Assembly: GCF_001420995.1 (NCBI RefSeq)
Contig: NZ_CP012184.1
Coordinates: 2,960,501-3,024,500 of the forward strand
Source: Pseudonocardia sp. EC080619-01
GTDB lineage: Bacteria; Actinomycetota; Actinomycetes; Mycobacteriales; Pseudonocardiaceae
Direction of reading: 5' to 3'
Length of the DNA: 64,000 bases
Part shown: positions 16,813 through 24,029 of the stretch, one piece after another
How the letters are laid out: every line of letters begins with the position of its first letter
Numbering within the stretch: position 1 is the stretch's first letter
Translations under genes and position numbers: made by a program
Notes under the pieces: generated by a model
What the model was told of the DNA's origin: nothing
The model's input: the letters and a program-made list of their open reading frames with translations, nothing else
Database searches by the model: none

Positions 16813-17501
16813 GGGCGTACTGCGGTGGTGAGGGTGTGCATGTCGTCGACGACGACCAGGGCGTCCGCGTCGGCCAGGCCCTCGGCGCGCTCGGGCTGCT
16901 TGGCGTAGCCGATGCACGGCACTCCTGCTGCTGCCCCGGCGAGCACGTCGGTGATCGAGTCTCCGACGAACACTGCATCGCTGGGTGCCGCTCGACTGAT
17001 TTCAAGCGCTGCTCGCAGTAGGTGGGGGTCGGGCTTCATCTGCTCGGGGTGCCCGAAGGGCCGGCCGATGATCTGCGCGACGTGTTCAGTGAGGTCGTGG
17101 CGGGCCAGGTAGACCCGGATGGCTCGTTCGGAGTTGTTGCTGACGATCAGCACGGTGTGGCCGGTGGCGACGGCGGTGCGGATGAGCTCGTGGGCTCCGG
17201 GGGTCGGTTCGGCGACGGTCGCGGCGCGGGTCTCGTGCTCGATCACGTGGGCCTCGACGTCACGACCGGACTCGGGCGAATGCCGGTAAGCGGCTCGGAG
17301 CAGAACCAGCGGGTCATCGGTGCGAACCTCGCTGAGGTCGATGCCATGCACGGTGGCGAACTGGCGTACGGCGGCCGCGACCTCGGGTGCAGGGTGGCCG
17401 GCGAACAGGTGCGCGACGGGCCCGTCGAAGTCCAGGAGCATGACCCGGGCGCCGCGGAGCAGGTCGGCGAGCTGGGTGCGGGTGCCGGTCGGGAGGGTCA
17501 C
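16809..17501 (-). CDS. HAD-superfamily phosphatase
   Basis: The 230-aa protein has all four HAD motifs: MLLDFDGPV (nucleophile DxD), VLIVSNNS (motif II), KPDPHLL (motif III lysine) and VFVGDSITDVLAGAAAG (motif IV). The cap lies between motifs I and II, as in phosphoglycolate-phosphatase-like members. The GTG at 17501 overlaps the GntR stop as GTGA, the same arrangement as at its own 3' end; a longer start at 17531 is possible. Placed between a GntR regulator and a small-molecule kinase, it may act on the same metabolite pool as the kinase, which is speculative. Confidence 0.82.
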   Translation of the reverse strand: MTLPTGTRTQLADLLRGARVMLLDFDGPVAHLFAGHPAPEVAAAVRQFATVHGIDLSEVRTDDPLVLLRAAYRHSPESGRDVEAHVIEHETRAATVAEPTPGAHELIRTAVATGHTVLIVSNNSERAIRVYLARHDLTEHVAQIIGRPFGHPEQMKPDPHLLRAALEISRAAPSDAVFVGDSITDVLAGAAAGVPCIGYAKQPERAEGLADADALVVVDDMHTLTTAVRP

Positions 17502-18367
17502 TGCGGGTACTCCCGGGTGATGGTCGTCCACACGGAGTCGAACCAGGTGCGAGCCTGGGTGACGTACTGGGGGCCGTTGCTGGTCTCGGCGTCGTCGCCG
17601 GTGGAGAAGTGAAACAGGGTGGCGTCCTTGCCCATCGGGTCGAAGATCGGCACGGGCGCCTTGTCGATGGTGACGGTGTGTTCCAGGACCGGGTAGAAGC
17701 CGAAGAACGCTTCCTCATCGTTGATCAGGTAGAGCTTGAACAGCGGCGAGGCGCTGTGCGCCCGGACCTCCGCGGTCGCGGACTTCACCAACCCGAGGTC
17801 GGCAAGCTCCCCGATGCCGTCGGTGATGCTGTCCACCGCGCGGCGGGTGATCCGGTCGGCGCGCTTGCGGACAGCAGGGTCGTCGGCGGCGGTGTCGGCT
17901 CGACACGGGAGCGCGAGGGGCACGCCGGGGTCGGACAGCATGATCCGTACGGCGATGGACTCCGGGCTCAGGCGTCCGGCGCGGACCTTGTCCAGGACCT
18001 CGGACAGGGTGTTGGCCAGGGTCTCGCCGGAGAACCCGGCGAAGTCGATGCGCACGTGCGGGCGCTCGAACGCAGCCTCGATGTGCGGACGCAGCCCCAC
18101 CGGTAGCTCGGTCTGGGCGCGGACGAACACCCCGCTCCCCTGGCGGCTGATGAGCAGTCGCTCGGCGTAGAGGGGGCGCAGGGCGGCCTTGACTGTCTCG
18201 CGGGCGACGCCGTAGCGCTCGGCCAGGTCGGGCTGGGACGGCAGCTTCTCCCCCGCCTTGAGCTTGCCGAGCTTGATCGCGGCGCGGATCTGGTTGGAGA
18301 TCTGCTGCGACGGGGTGCGCGGATCCTCCGGGTCCAGGTGCGCGAGGAACTCGGCTGGCGTGCTCAT
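17498..18367 (-). CDS. GntR-family regulator of the AICE (KorSA-like position)
   Basis: The 289-aa protein has an N-terminal GntR winged helix (PSQQISNQIRAAIKLGKLKAGEKLPSQPDLAERYGVARETVKAALRPLYAERLL, about residues 18-72), then an unrecognised effector domain. In pSAM2-type elements the GntR protein KorSA represses the transfer/replication activator and itself. Here four GGCTAGCC palindromes lie in the divergent region between this gene and 18496, supporting the same role. It heads the GntR-HAD-kinase operon. The C-terminal domain is unlike the usual UTRA form and may read a metabolite linked to the two enzymes. Confidence 0.85.
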   Translation of the reverse strand: MSTPAEFLAHLDPEDPRTPSQQISNQIRAAIKLGKLKAGEKLPSQPDLAERYGVARETVKAALRPLYAERLLISRQGSGVFVRAQTELPVGLRPHIEAAFERPHVRIDFAGFSGETLANTLSEVLDKVRAGRLSPESIAVRIMLSDPGVPLALPCRADTAADDPAVRKRADRITRRAVDSITDGIGELADLGLVKSATAEVRAHSASPLFKLYLINDEEAFFGFYPVLEHTVTIDKAPVPIFDPMGKDATLFHFSTGDDAETSNGPQYVTQARTWFDSVWTTITREYPQ

Positions 18368-18389
18368 GACCCCACGGTATCGGTCGGCT

Positions 18390-18465
18390 GGCTAGCCCGG
18401 CTAGCCAGCTTCCTCATTAGTGCTTGACATGGCTAGCCAAGCCCGTCATTCTGAGATGGCTAGCC
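18390..18465. promoter_or_regulatory. Four GGCTAGCC palindromes (GntR operator cluster)
   Basis: GGCTAGCC occurs at 18390-18397, 18399-18406, 18431-18438 and 18458-18465. All four lie in the 128-bp gap between the divergent GntR and 18496 genes. The first pair is next to the GntR start; the third lies inside the rightward promoter and the fourth just past it. Perfect repetition of an 8-bp palindrome here strongly suggests a dimeric repressor, most simply the adjacent GntR protein. Confidence 0.8.
18424..18452 (+). promoter_or_regulatory. Rightward transfer-operon promoter
   Basis: TTGACA at 18424-18429 is a perfect -35 box. CATTCT at 18447-18452, 17 nt downstream, is a weak -10. One GGCTAGCC palindrome lies between them and another just after, so repressor binding would block it. 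Confidence 0.55.
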
Positions 18466-18495
18466 AAGCTGGTCAGGTGAACGAAGGAGACAGTG

Positions 18496-18897
18496 ATGAG
18501 GGATCTTCCGGTGGTGCTCGACGGCTACAAGCTCACGGTGGTGGAGCCGCCCGCACCCAAGACCCGCCAGGACGCGAACGGCGCCGAGGTGCCGGTGACC
18601 GACCGGGACGGAGTCACACAGTTCGTAGTCTCACTGTTCGCAAAGCTCCAGGTCCAGGCAGGCCAGCGGGCACCGAAGGGCGAGGAGATCAAGGTGACCC
18701 TGACGACCGATCCCGGCGACGGATTCGGGGAGGACGCCCGGGTCCAGCTGATCGACCCGAAGATCAACCCGTACTCGATCGAGTCCCCCGACGGTCGGAC
18801 GGTGTCGGGGATCGCGTTCAAGGCGATGGGCCTCAAGCACGCCCACCCCGCTCCTGCGCCGATACGGCGAGGCAAGGACGACGAGAACCACTCCTGA
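18496..18897 (+). CDS. SCO3933-like AICE regulatory/transfer-region protein
   Basis: The 133-aa protein (ATG 18496, or GTG 18493) has GAAGGAGA 6 nt upstream. It begins MRDLPVVLDGYKLTVVEPPAPKTRQDANG and continues with TDRDGVTQFVVSLFAKL and EEIKVTLTTDPG, a layout I associate with the SCO3933-family proteins found beside FtsK/TraB genes in Streptomyces AICEs. The function of that family is not established. It is the first gene under the repressible rightward promoter. A terminator-like hairpin follows its stop. Confidence 0.65.
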   Translation: MRDLPVVLDGYKLTVVEPPAPKTRQDANGAEVPVTDRDGVTQFVVSLFAKLQVQAGQRAPKGEEIKVTLTTDPGDGFGEDARVQLIDPKINPYSIESPDGRTVSGIAFKAMGLKHAHPAPAPIRRGKDDENHS

Positions 18898-18941
18898 CCG
18901 ACCTCTGAGTCGTCGGTGACGCCCGCGGTGATGTACGGGCT

Positions 18942-18967
18942 GGCCGCCTGATGCAGCGGCCCTTTTT
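18942..18967 (+). terminator. Rho-independent terminator with T-tract
   Basis: GGCCGC (18942-18947) pairs with GCGGCC (18956-18961) and is followed by CTTTTT, a rare classical U-tract for this GC content. It may attenuate expression of the downstream small genes relative to 18496. Confidence 0.65.
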
Positions 18968-19048
18968 CTGTCGCCGGAATGGTGTTCCGGCAATTCCCAG
19001 TAATTCCGAGACGGGGACACCTGTGTCCTCGACCAGGGGTGATCTGCG

Positions 19049-19228
19049 GTGGTGTGTGGCGAATGCAGCGGTAGCGGGGCGTGCGATGTGTGCGACGGCT
19101 ACGGCGACTCGACCTGCGGTGTCGAGTGTGGGGCGTGTGGTGGTTCCGGGGTCTGCCCGGGCTGCTTCGGAGACGGCGAGACCAGCAGCCCCACGGCGGC
19201 GCTGGCGGAGATGGAGATGACGCGATGA
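19049..19228 (+). CDS. 59-aa DnaJ-type zinc-finger miniprotein
   Basis: Reading from GTG 19049 (or 19052) gives a 59-aa protein with four CxxCxGxG motifs in a row: CGECSGSG, CDVCDGYG, CGACGGSG and CPGCFGDG, and an extra cysteine in STCGVEC. This is the exact motif set of the DnaJ cysteine-rich domain without a J-domain or substrate domain. It should bind two zinc ions. The stop overlaps the next ATG (ATGA at 19225), supporting translation, and the frame is closed just upstream by a TGA at 19040. The role in the element is unknown; a protein-protein or nucleic-acid adaptor is possible. Confidence 0.7.
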   Translation: MVCGECSGSGACDVCDGYGDSTCGVECGACGGSGVCPGCFGDGETSSPTAALAEMEMTR

Positions 19229-19413
19229 GCACAACGACGAGCACCCGGCCGCGGGTGACGACTGGTGTGGGTCGGCTGGTGCGGCGGTTGGAGATCGAGC
19301 GGCGCCGCTGGGCCCGCACCGAGCACCCGGTGGTGGCGACAGAGCAGGCGTGGCGGGCCGGGGTCGCGGAGGGACTGCGCCTGGCCCAGCTCGCGATCCG
19401 CAAGGGGGTCTGA
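19225..19413 (+). CDS. Small basic AICE protein (62 aa)
   Basis: ATG at 19225 overlaps the stop of the zinc-finger miniprotein. The product is 62 aa, basic and probably helical (RLVRRLEIERRRWARTEHPVVATEQAWRAGVAEGLRLAQLAIRK). No family is recognised. The 4-nt overlap and 5-nt gap to the next gene support a real transfer-operon gene. Confidence 0.6.
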   Translation: MSTTTSTRPRVTTGVGRLVRRLEIERRRWARTEHPVVATEQAWRAGVAEGLRLAQLAIRKGV

Positions 19414-19418
19414 GAGCG

Positions 19419-19757
19419 GTGGCGATCAACCTCGGGGCCCGGGACCGGGTCACGACGCTGCCGAAGGTCAACCGGCGGGCGCTGCGCAAGTACGGGGAGT
19501 TCTGGCGGGCGTTGCAGCTCGTCGGGGACGCGCTCGCCGAGGCGGACAAGGTCGCCGCGAAGGCCACCGACTCCAAGACCAAGTGCTCCGGGAAGGGGAT
19601 GTCGGCGAAGGCGGGCGCGGGTGGTGAGCACTGGTCGACCGCGTCGCCGGAGGAGATCCGGGCCTCGGCGAAGACCGCGCACGCCTCCCTGCGGGTCATG
19701 GCCTCGGCGGCGAAGAAGTGGGAGGCCGAGCTGGTCTCCCGCGAATGGAGGAAGTGA
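19419..19757 (+). CDS. Unrecognised AICE protein (112 aa)
   Basis: The GTG start at 19419 lies 5 nt after the previous stop. The 112-aa product is helical, with RALRKYGEFWRALQLVGDALAEADKVAAKA, a low-complexity Lys/Ser/Gly linker, and IRASAKTAHASLRVMASAAKKWEAEL at the end. It could be two helices of a small scaffold. No family is recognised. Confidence 0.6.
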   Translation: MAINLGARDRVTTLPKVNRRALRKYGEFWRALQLVGDALAEADKVAAKATDSKTKCSGKGMSAKAGAGGEHWSTASPEEIRASAKTAHASLRVMASAAKKWEAELVSREWRK

Positions 19758-19762
19758 ACGCC

Positions 19763-19951
19763 ATGTCGAAGGCTGTCGATCGCACCGTCGAGGAGCTGGA
19801 TGCCGCGATGCGCGAACTCAAGCGTTCGTTGCATGGGATTCCGTATCGGACGGGTGGGTTCAAGAACACCCACGACAACCTCGCCCGCGACGTCGCCCAC
19901 CTCACCGTGCACCTCGATTCGGCACGTGGGGCTTTGCGCGAACAGAAGTAA
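19763..19951 (+). CDS. Small helical AICE protein (62 aa)
   Basis: ATG at 19763 follows the stop of the previous gene by 5 nt, with GGAGG at 19747-19751. The 62-aa product is an alpha-helical hairpin by pattern (VDRTVEELDAAMRELKRSLHG then NTHDNLARDVAHLTVHLDSARGAL). No family is recognised. A 9-bp inverted repeat separates it from the TraB gene. Confidence 0.6.
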   Translation: MSKAVDRTVEELDAAMRELKRSLHGIPYRTGGFKNTHDNLARDVAHLTVHLDSARGALREQK

Positions 19952-19972
19952 CCCATCTCTGGGTGGTGGGGT

Positions 19973-20013
19973 CGCCCGCTGCACTGATTCTTGGCGGAAA
20001 CACACAGCGGGCG
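19973..20013. repeat. 9-bp inverted repeat before the translocase gene
   Basis: CGCCCGCTG (19973-19981) is inverted as CAGCGGGCG (20005-20013), in the 100-bp gap before the translocase start at 20052. It could be a terminator/attenuator or part of the cis transfer locus (clt), which in TraB systems often lies next to traB. There is no direct evidence for either. Confidence 0.35.
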
Positions 20014-20051
20014 CCCCTGCTACCCGACAACTCTCGTGAGGACTGGTAGCA

Positions 20052-21482
20052 GTGAACAAGCGTAGTAGCTCTGCAACACGCATGAACGGCCCGGCACGCA
20101 CTCATGTGGGTCGTGCGTCTCGGCCGCCGGGGCGGGAGTTCCAGGCGCTGGCCTGGACCGCACGTCACCCCGGGTTCGTCGCCGTCCCGCTCGTCGTCCT
20201 GGGCCTGATCCTGACGGTCGGGCCGCTCGTCACCGGTCTCGGGCTTGGCGTCCTGGTCGCCTCGGTGGCGGTCTGGGGCCGCGCTCACCCGGCGAGCTTC
20301 GATCGGTTCGCCGCACCGGCTCTGCGGGCCACGTGGCGGCGTTGGACGGTCTACCGGGGTCGTCGCTGGGCGCAGCTCATGTCCGACTGCGGACTCACGA
20401 AGGAGCACCGCCACACCGGCGACCAGCTCGTCCCCCGCGTGCTGCGAGTCCGGTCGGCGTCGGCGTCGATCGACACCGTCTACGTCCGCATGGTCCGCGG
20501 ACAGGACGTCGCCTACTGGCAGGAACGCTCCTCGATCCTCTGGGAAGCCCTGATCGCGCACCGAGTCGCGATCACCCGACACCGACCCGGCGTCGTCGCG
20601 ATCGTCATCGAGTGGGAGCTGCCGTTCACCCGCACCATCCCCGCCCCGGACATCCCCGAGCAGGCCGACGACGTGGACCTGGGCGCGGTGGAGATCGGGG
20701 ACAACGAGCGCGGCGAGCCCTTCACCGCCCCCGTCATCGGCGGACACCGCCTCGTCGCCGGCGCCTCCGGCTCCGGGAAGGGCTCCGTGCTCTGGTCGAC
20801 CCTGTGCGGGGTCGGACCGTGCATCCGCGACGGCATCGTCCGCGTGTGGATGGTGGACCTCAAGGGCGGCGTGGAGACCGAGCAGGGCGCGCCGCTGTTC
20901 CACCGCTACGCCACCTCCATGCCCGCCGCGCTGGAGCTGCTCACGGAGTTCCGCGACGCCATGCGGGACCGGCAGGACGACATGCGCGACCAGAACATCC
21001 GCGCCTGCACCCCCAGCACGGGGACGCCAGTGGAGCTGCTGGTCATCGACGAGATGGCGATGCTCACCGCCTACGGCGACCGCACCTCCGTCCGCGACGC
21101 CCTCCGTCTGCTGGCAGAGGTGATGACCCAGGGTCGGGCGTCGCTGTTCGCCGTCCACGGCTACCTACAGGAGCCGTCCAAGGACGTCGTAGACGTGCGG
21201 GAGCTGTTCACCCAGCGGATCTGCCTCGGCGTCACCGCCGCCTCCCACGTCGACATGGTCCTCGGCGAAGGAGCCCGGGAACGCGGGGCGCTGGCCGATG
21301 AGATCCCCGGCGACGCCCGCCACGCCGGGATCGGCTTCGTCATCGACAAGGGCTCCCGCCTCCCGGTCCGCTTCCGGGCCGCCTTCGTCTCAGATGACGA
21401 CATCGCCGAGCTGGTGCAGCGCTGCACCCCGCCTGCGGATGCGGACGTGATCGACCTCGACACAGGGCGGGGGGCCGCCTGA
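20052..21482 (+). CDS. FtsK/SpoIIIE-type conjugal translocase (TraB/TraSA-like)
   Basis: The 476-aa protein has two N-terminal membrane helices (about 42-75), Walker A GASGSGKGS (about 237-245) and Walker B LLVIDEMAML, followed by GRASLFAVHGYLQEPS, typical of AICE TraSA/TraB proteins. TraB assembles as a hexamer at the hyphal membrane and moves double-stranded element DNA into the recipient without a relaxase. The start is GTG at 20052. Its stop overlaps the next ATG (TGATG). The gene looks intact and should make the element self-transmissible. Confidence 0.92.
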   Translation: MNKRSSSATRMNGPARTHVGRASRPPGREFQALAWTARHPGFVAVPLVVLGLILTVGPLVTGLGLGVLVASVAVWGRAHPASFDRFAAPALRATWRRWTVYRGRRWAQLMSDCGLTKEHRHTGDQLVPRVLRVRSASASIDTVYVRMVRGQDVAYWQERSSILWEALIAHRVAITRHRPGVVAIVIEWELPFTRTIPAPDIPEQADDVDLGAVEIGDNERGEPFTAPVIGGHRLVAGASGSGKGSVLWSTLCGVGPCIRDGIVRVWMVDLKGGVETEQGAPLFHRYATSMPAALELLTEFRDAMRDRQDDMRDQNIRACTPSTGTPVELLVIDEMAMLTAYGDRTSVRDALRLLAEVMTQGRASLFAVHGYLQEPSKDVVDVRELFTQRICLGVTAASHVDMVLGEGARERGALADEIPGDARHAGIGFVIDKGSRLPVRFRAAFVSDDDIAELVQRCTPPADADVIDLDTGRGAA

Positions 21483-21697
21483 TGGGCACCACCACCGCAT
21501 GGGTCCTGCGCACCTGGGCCAAGTTCACCCTGCTGTTCGCCATCATCGTGGCCGGGACCTGGCTCTACCTCGGCACCGCCTCGGGATGGTTCTGGGTCGT
21601 CCTCGCCGGGGCCGTTGTCGCCGAGTGGTACGTCGTGCGTCAGCTCGCCCGCGAGTGGTCGTGGGAGGCCCGCGCTACCTGGTGGTGGTCGGCATGA
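21482..21697 (+). CDS. Spd-like small membrane protein
   Basis: The 71-aa product has two hydrophobic helices (TLLFAIIVAGTWLYLG and FWVVLAGAVVAEWYVV) and a Trp-rich end. It overlaps traB upstream and the next gene downstream by 1 and 4 nt. Small hydrophobic proteins directly after traB in actinomycete plasmids are Spd proteins, which help spread the element within the mycelium. The assignment rests on position and size. Confidence 0.6.
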   Translation: MGTTTAWVLRTWAKFTLLFAIIVAGTWLYLGTASGWFWVVLAGAVVAEWYVVRQLAREWSWEARATWWWSA

Positions 21698-22359
21698 CCG
21701 GCCAGACGAGCACGGTGCAGGGCGCGCTGTTCGGGGACCCGGACGTCATCGAGACCAGCGACCACGGGCCCGCCGCGACGCAGGACCCGCGGGAAGTCGC
21801 TCGCGTCGTCGCCCTGGCCCAGGATCCGGGCCTGTTCGTCATCGAGCGCACGGGCCTGGTCCTGCGGGCGGACCCGGCTCGCCCCGGCTGCGCCGACGCA
21901 CTCGCCCGCCACGACGGGGACACCGTGGCCCAGCTCCTCGACACCGGACACCTGCGCCTCGGCGGCACCCACCACATCCACCACGCCGGTGCTGAGGGCC
22001 CGGCCCACTCGGTGCTCGTGCCCAAGGCGACCCGGGACATGGTGTCGCGCTGGGACCACCTCCGCCCCATCCCGGAACCCACCCGGGCACCAGAGTCCGC
22101 GAAGGCGCCGCAGCGCTCCACCGGGCTGATCGGCGTCGACGTGGTCGAGCCCGGTAAGGCGCTGGTCTGCCTCGGCACGACCGGGCAGGGCGGGACCCTG
22201 CTGCGCGACAGCGGCCGCTACCGGGTCGAGAACGACCACGGCGCACTCGTCGGCCACGCCTCGTCCTACCGGGCCGCCGCCCGGCTCCTGGCCCGCTACC
22301 ACGGCTTCACTCCGGGGCCGGTCGAGATCGAGCACGAGCACCGCCTCTACCGCCGGTGA
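21694..22359 (+). CDS. Unrecognised AICE protein between Spd and Rep (221 aa)
   Basis: ATG at 21694 overlaps the Spd stop (ATGA). The 221-aa product is soluble. Its first half contains FGDPDVIETSDHGPAATQDP and a His-rich LGGTHHIHHAGAEG. The second half (GKALVCLGTTGQGGTLLRDSGRYRVEND, then SSYRAAARLLARYHGF) looks like a small beta domain with a helix. I do not recognise it, but its place in the overlapping cassette implies a role in transfer or replication. Confidence 0.65.
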   Translation: MTGQTSTVQGALFGDPDVIETSDHGPAATQDPREVARVVALAQDPGLFVIERTGLVLRADPARPGCADALARHDGDTVAQLLDTGHLRLGGTHHIHHAGAEGPAHSVLVPKATRDMVSRWDHLRPIPEPTRAPESAKAPQRSTGLIGVDVVEPGKALVCLGTTGQGGTLLRDSGRYRVENDHGALVGHASSYRAAARLLARYHGFTPGPVEIEHEHRLYRR

Positions 22360-22453
22360 TCCGGCCCGGTCCCGCCGCGTGAGTCCAGCTCCCAGCGGGG
22401 TCGGCGCCACCCCTAACCCACCGCCACGAACCATCCCCGGGAGGGATGCCGTG

Positions 22454-23809
22454 ATGACGGCTGCCACGACCACACAGCACGACCACGACCTGTCCCACCT
22501 CCTCCGTTCCAAGGGCTTTCAGGACTGGCGGCGGGAGGTCACCGCCATCGGCGGCTGCGCCGCACCCGTCCACCTGACCGGTTCCTCGCGGATCTACGAC
22601 CGGGCCACCGGCACCGTCCTTGCCGAGAGGGAAGGCGAGATCCTCGCCCCCTGCGGCAACCGCCGAGCGTCGGTGTGCCCGGCCTGCTCGGACCGCTACG
22701 CCTCCGACGCCTACCACCTCCTCCGCTCCGGAATGGCCGGCGGCAAGGGCGTCCCGGACACCGCGGCAGCGCACCCGCGGCTGTTCGTCACGCTGACCGC
22801 GCCCTCGTTCGGGCCGGTCCACACCCGCCGGGCCACCGCCCGCGGCCTCGTCGTCCCCTGCCGCTGCGGGGACAAGCACCACCGCGACGACCCACGCGTC
22901 GGCTGCGCCCTCGACCCTGAGTCACACGACTACGTGGGCGCCGTGCTCTGGCAGGCGCACTCCGGGGTCCTGTGGAACCGGTTCGCCATCCGGCTCCGGC
23001 GCCTGCTCGCCCACGCGCTCGGGGTCCGGGTCCGCGACTTCCGGGACCACGCCCGGCTCTCCTACGCCAAGGTGGCCGAGTACCAGCGCCGCGGGCTGGT
23101 CCACTTCCACGCCATCGTGCGCCTCGACGGCCCCGACGGGCCCTGGACCGCGCCACCCGCCGGGATCACCGCCGACGCGCTGCACGCCGCGATCCGGGAC
23201 GCCGCCCACGACGTGTCGCTGACCGTCGACCGGCCCGACAGCACCCGGCAGGTGCTCACCTGGGGCACTCAGGTCGACATCCGCCCCATCACCAGCACGA
23301 CCGCGGTCGCGCTGGAGAACGACGACGGCGAGATCACCGACTCAGCCCTGGCCGCCTACGTCGCCAAGTACGCCACCAAAGGCACCGGCAAGAGCGAAGC
23401 CACCGACCGCCCGATCCGCGACATCGCCCACCTCGACCACCTCGACATCACCCCGCACCACCGACGGCTGATCGAGACCGCGTGGGAGCTCGGCGGACGC
23501 GAAGAGTACGAGGGGCTGAACCTGCGCCGGTGGGCACACATGCTCGGGTTCCGCGGCCACTTCCTCACCAAATCCCGCGCCTACTCCACGACCTTCGGCG
23601 CGATCCGCAGCGACCGACGCACCTACCGCCTCGGCGAGACCCTTGCCGCTCTCGACACCCCGGCAGACGCAGCGTCCGTGCTGGTGGTCAACGACTGGGC
23701 CGTCGTCCACATCGGCCACCGCAACGACGCGGAACGAGAGATCGCACTCGGCATCGCCGAACGACGACGAGAACAACGCACGAGCAGGAAGGAGGCCCGT
23801 CATGGCTGA
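22454..23809 (+). CDS. RepSA-type rolling-circle replication initiator
   Basis: From ATG 22454 (GGGAGGG 8 nt upstream) the protein is 451 aa. It has a Cys cluster (CGNRRASVCPACSDRY), the HUH motif in GLVHFHAIVRLDG (about residues 217-219) and catalytic tyrosines in AAYVAKYATKG (about 302 and 306), the layout of RepSA of pSAM2. Such proteins nick the double-strand origin and start replication of the excised circle. The origin is often in or next to the gene, but I could not identify it. It overlaps xis by 8 nt. Confidence 0.9.
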   Translation: MTAATTTQHDHDLSHLLRSKGFQDWRREVTAIGGCAAPVHLTGSSRIYDRATGTVLAEREGEILAPCGNRRASVCPACSDRYASDAYHLLRSGMAGGKGVPDTAAAHPRLFVTLTAPSFGPVHTRRATARGLVVPCRCGDKHHRDDPRVGCALDPESHDYVGAVLWQAHSGVLWNRFAIRLRRLLAHALGVRVRDFRDHARLSYAKVAEYQRRGLVHFHAIVRLDGPDGPWTAPPAGITADALHAAIRDAAHDVSLTVDRPDSTRQVLTWGTQVDIRPITSTTAVALENDDGEITDSALAAYVAKYATKGTGKSEATDRPIRDIAHLDHLDITPHHRRLIETAWELGGREEYEGLNLRRWAHMLGFRGHFLTKSRAYSTTFGAIRSDRRTYRLGETLAALDTPADAASVLVVNDWAVVHIGHRNDAEREIALGIAERRREQRTSRKEARHG

Positions 23810-24029
23810 CTCGACCGCGCAGTACTTGACCGTCCCGCAGGCGGCTGAGCACCTGAACACGTCGGTGCGCTTCGTCCGCCGGCTCATTGCCGAACGCCGC
23901 GTCACCTTCTTCCGGGTCGGTCGACACGTGCGCTTCGCCGTCGCCGACCTCGACGCCTTCGTTCAGGCCGGGCGGGTCGAGCCGGTGACCGCCGCGAGCG
24001 TCTGGCGTGACCTCGGCGGGGTGGCCTGA
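23802..24029 (+). CDS. xis: Excisionase (HTH_17 family)
   Basis: The 75-aa protein is a winged-helix DNA-binding protein: YLTVPQAAEHLNTSVRFVRRLIAERRVTFFRVGRHVRFAVADLDAFV. It binds the attachment arms and directs the integrase toward excision. ATG 23802 has AAGGAGG upstream. The gene overlaps repSA by 8 nt and int by 1 nt (TGATG), the usual AICE xis-int pair. Confidence 0.9.
   Translation: MADSTAQYLTVPQAAEHLNTSVRFVRRLIAERRVTFFRVGRHVRFAVADLDAFVQAGRVEPVTAASVWRDLGGVA

Noticed and set aside
18951..19220. 89-aa open frame beginning MQRPFFCRRNG
   Set aside because: It starts inside the terminator hairpin and overlaps the zinc-finger miniprotein in another frame that has a clear motif structure.
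20052..21482. Cell-division FtsK
   Set aside because: It lacks the long linker and gamma domain, is only 476 aa and lies in an AICE cassette, so a conjugal TraB/TraSA role fits better.
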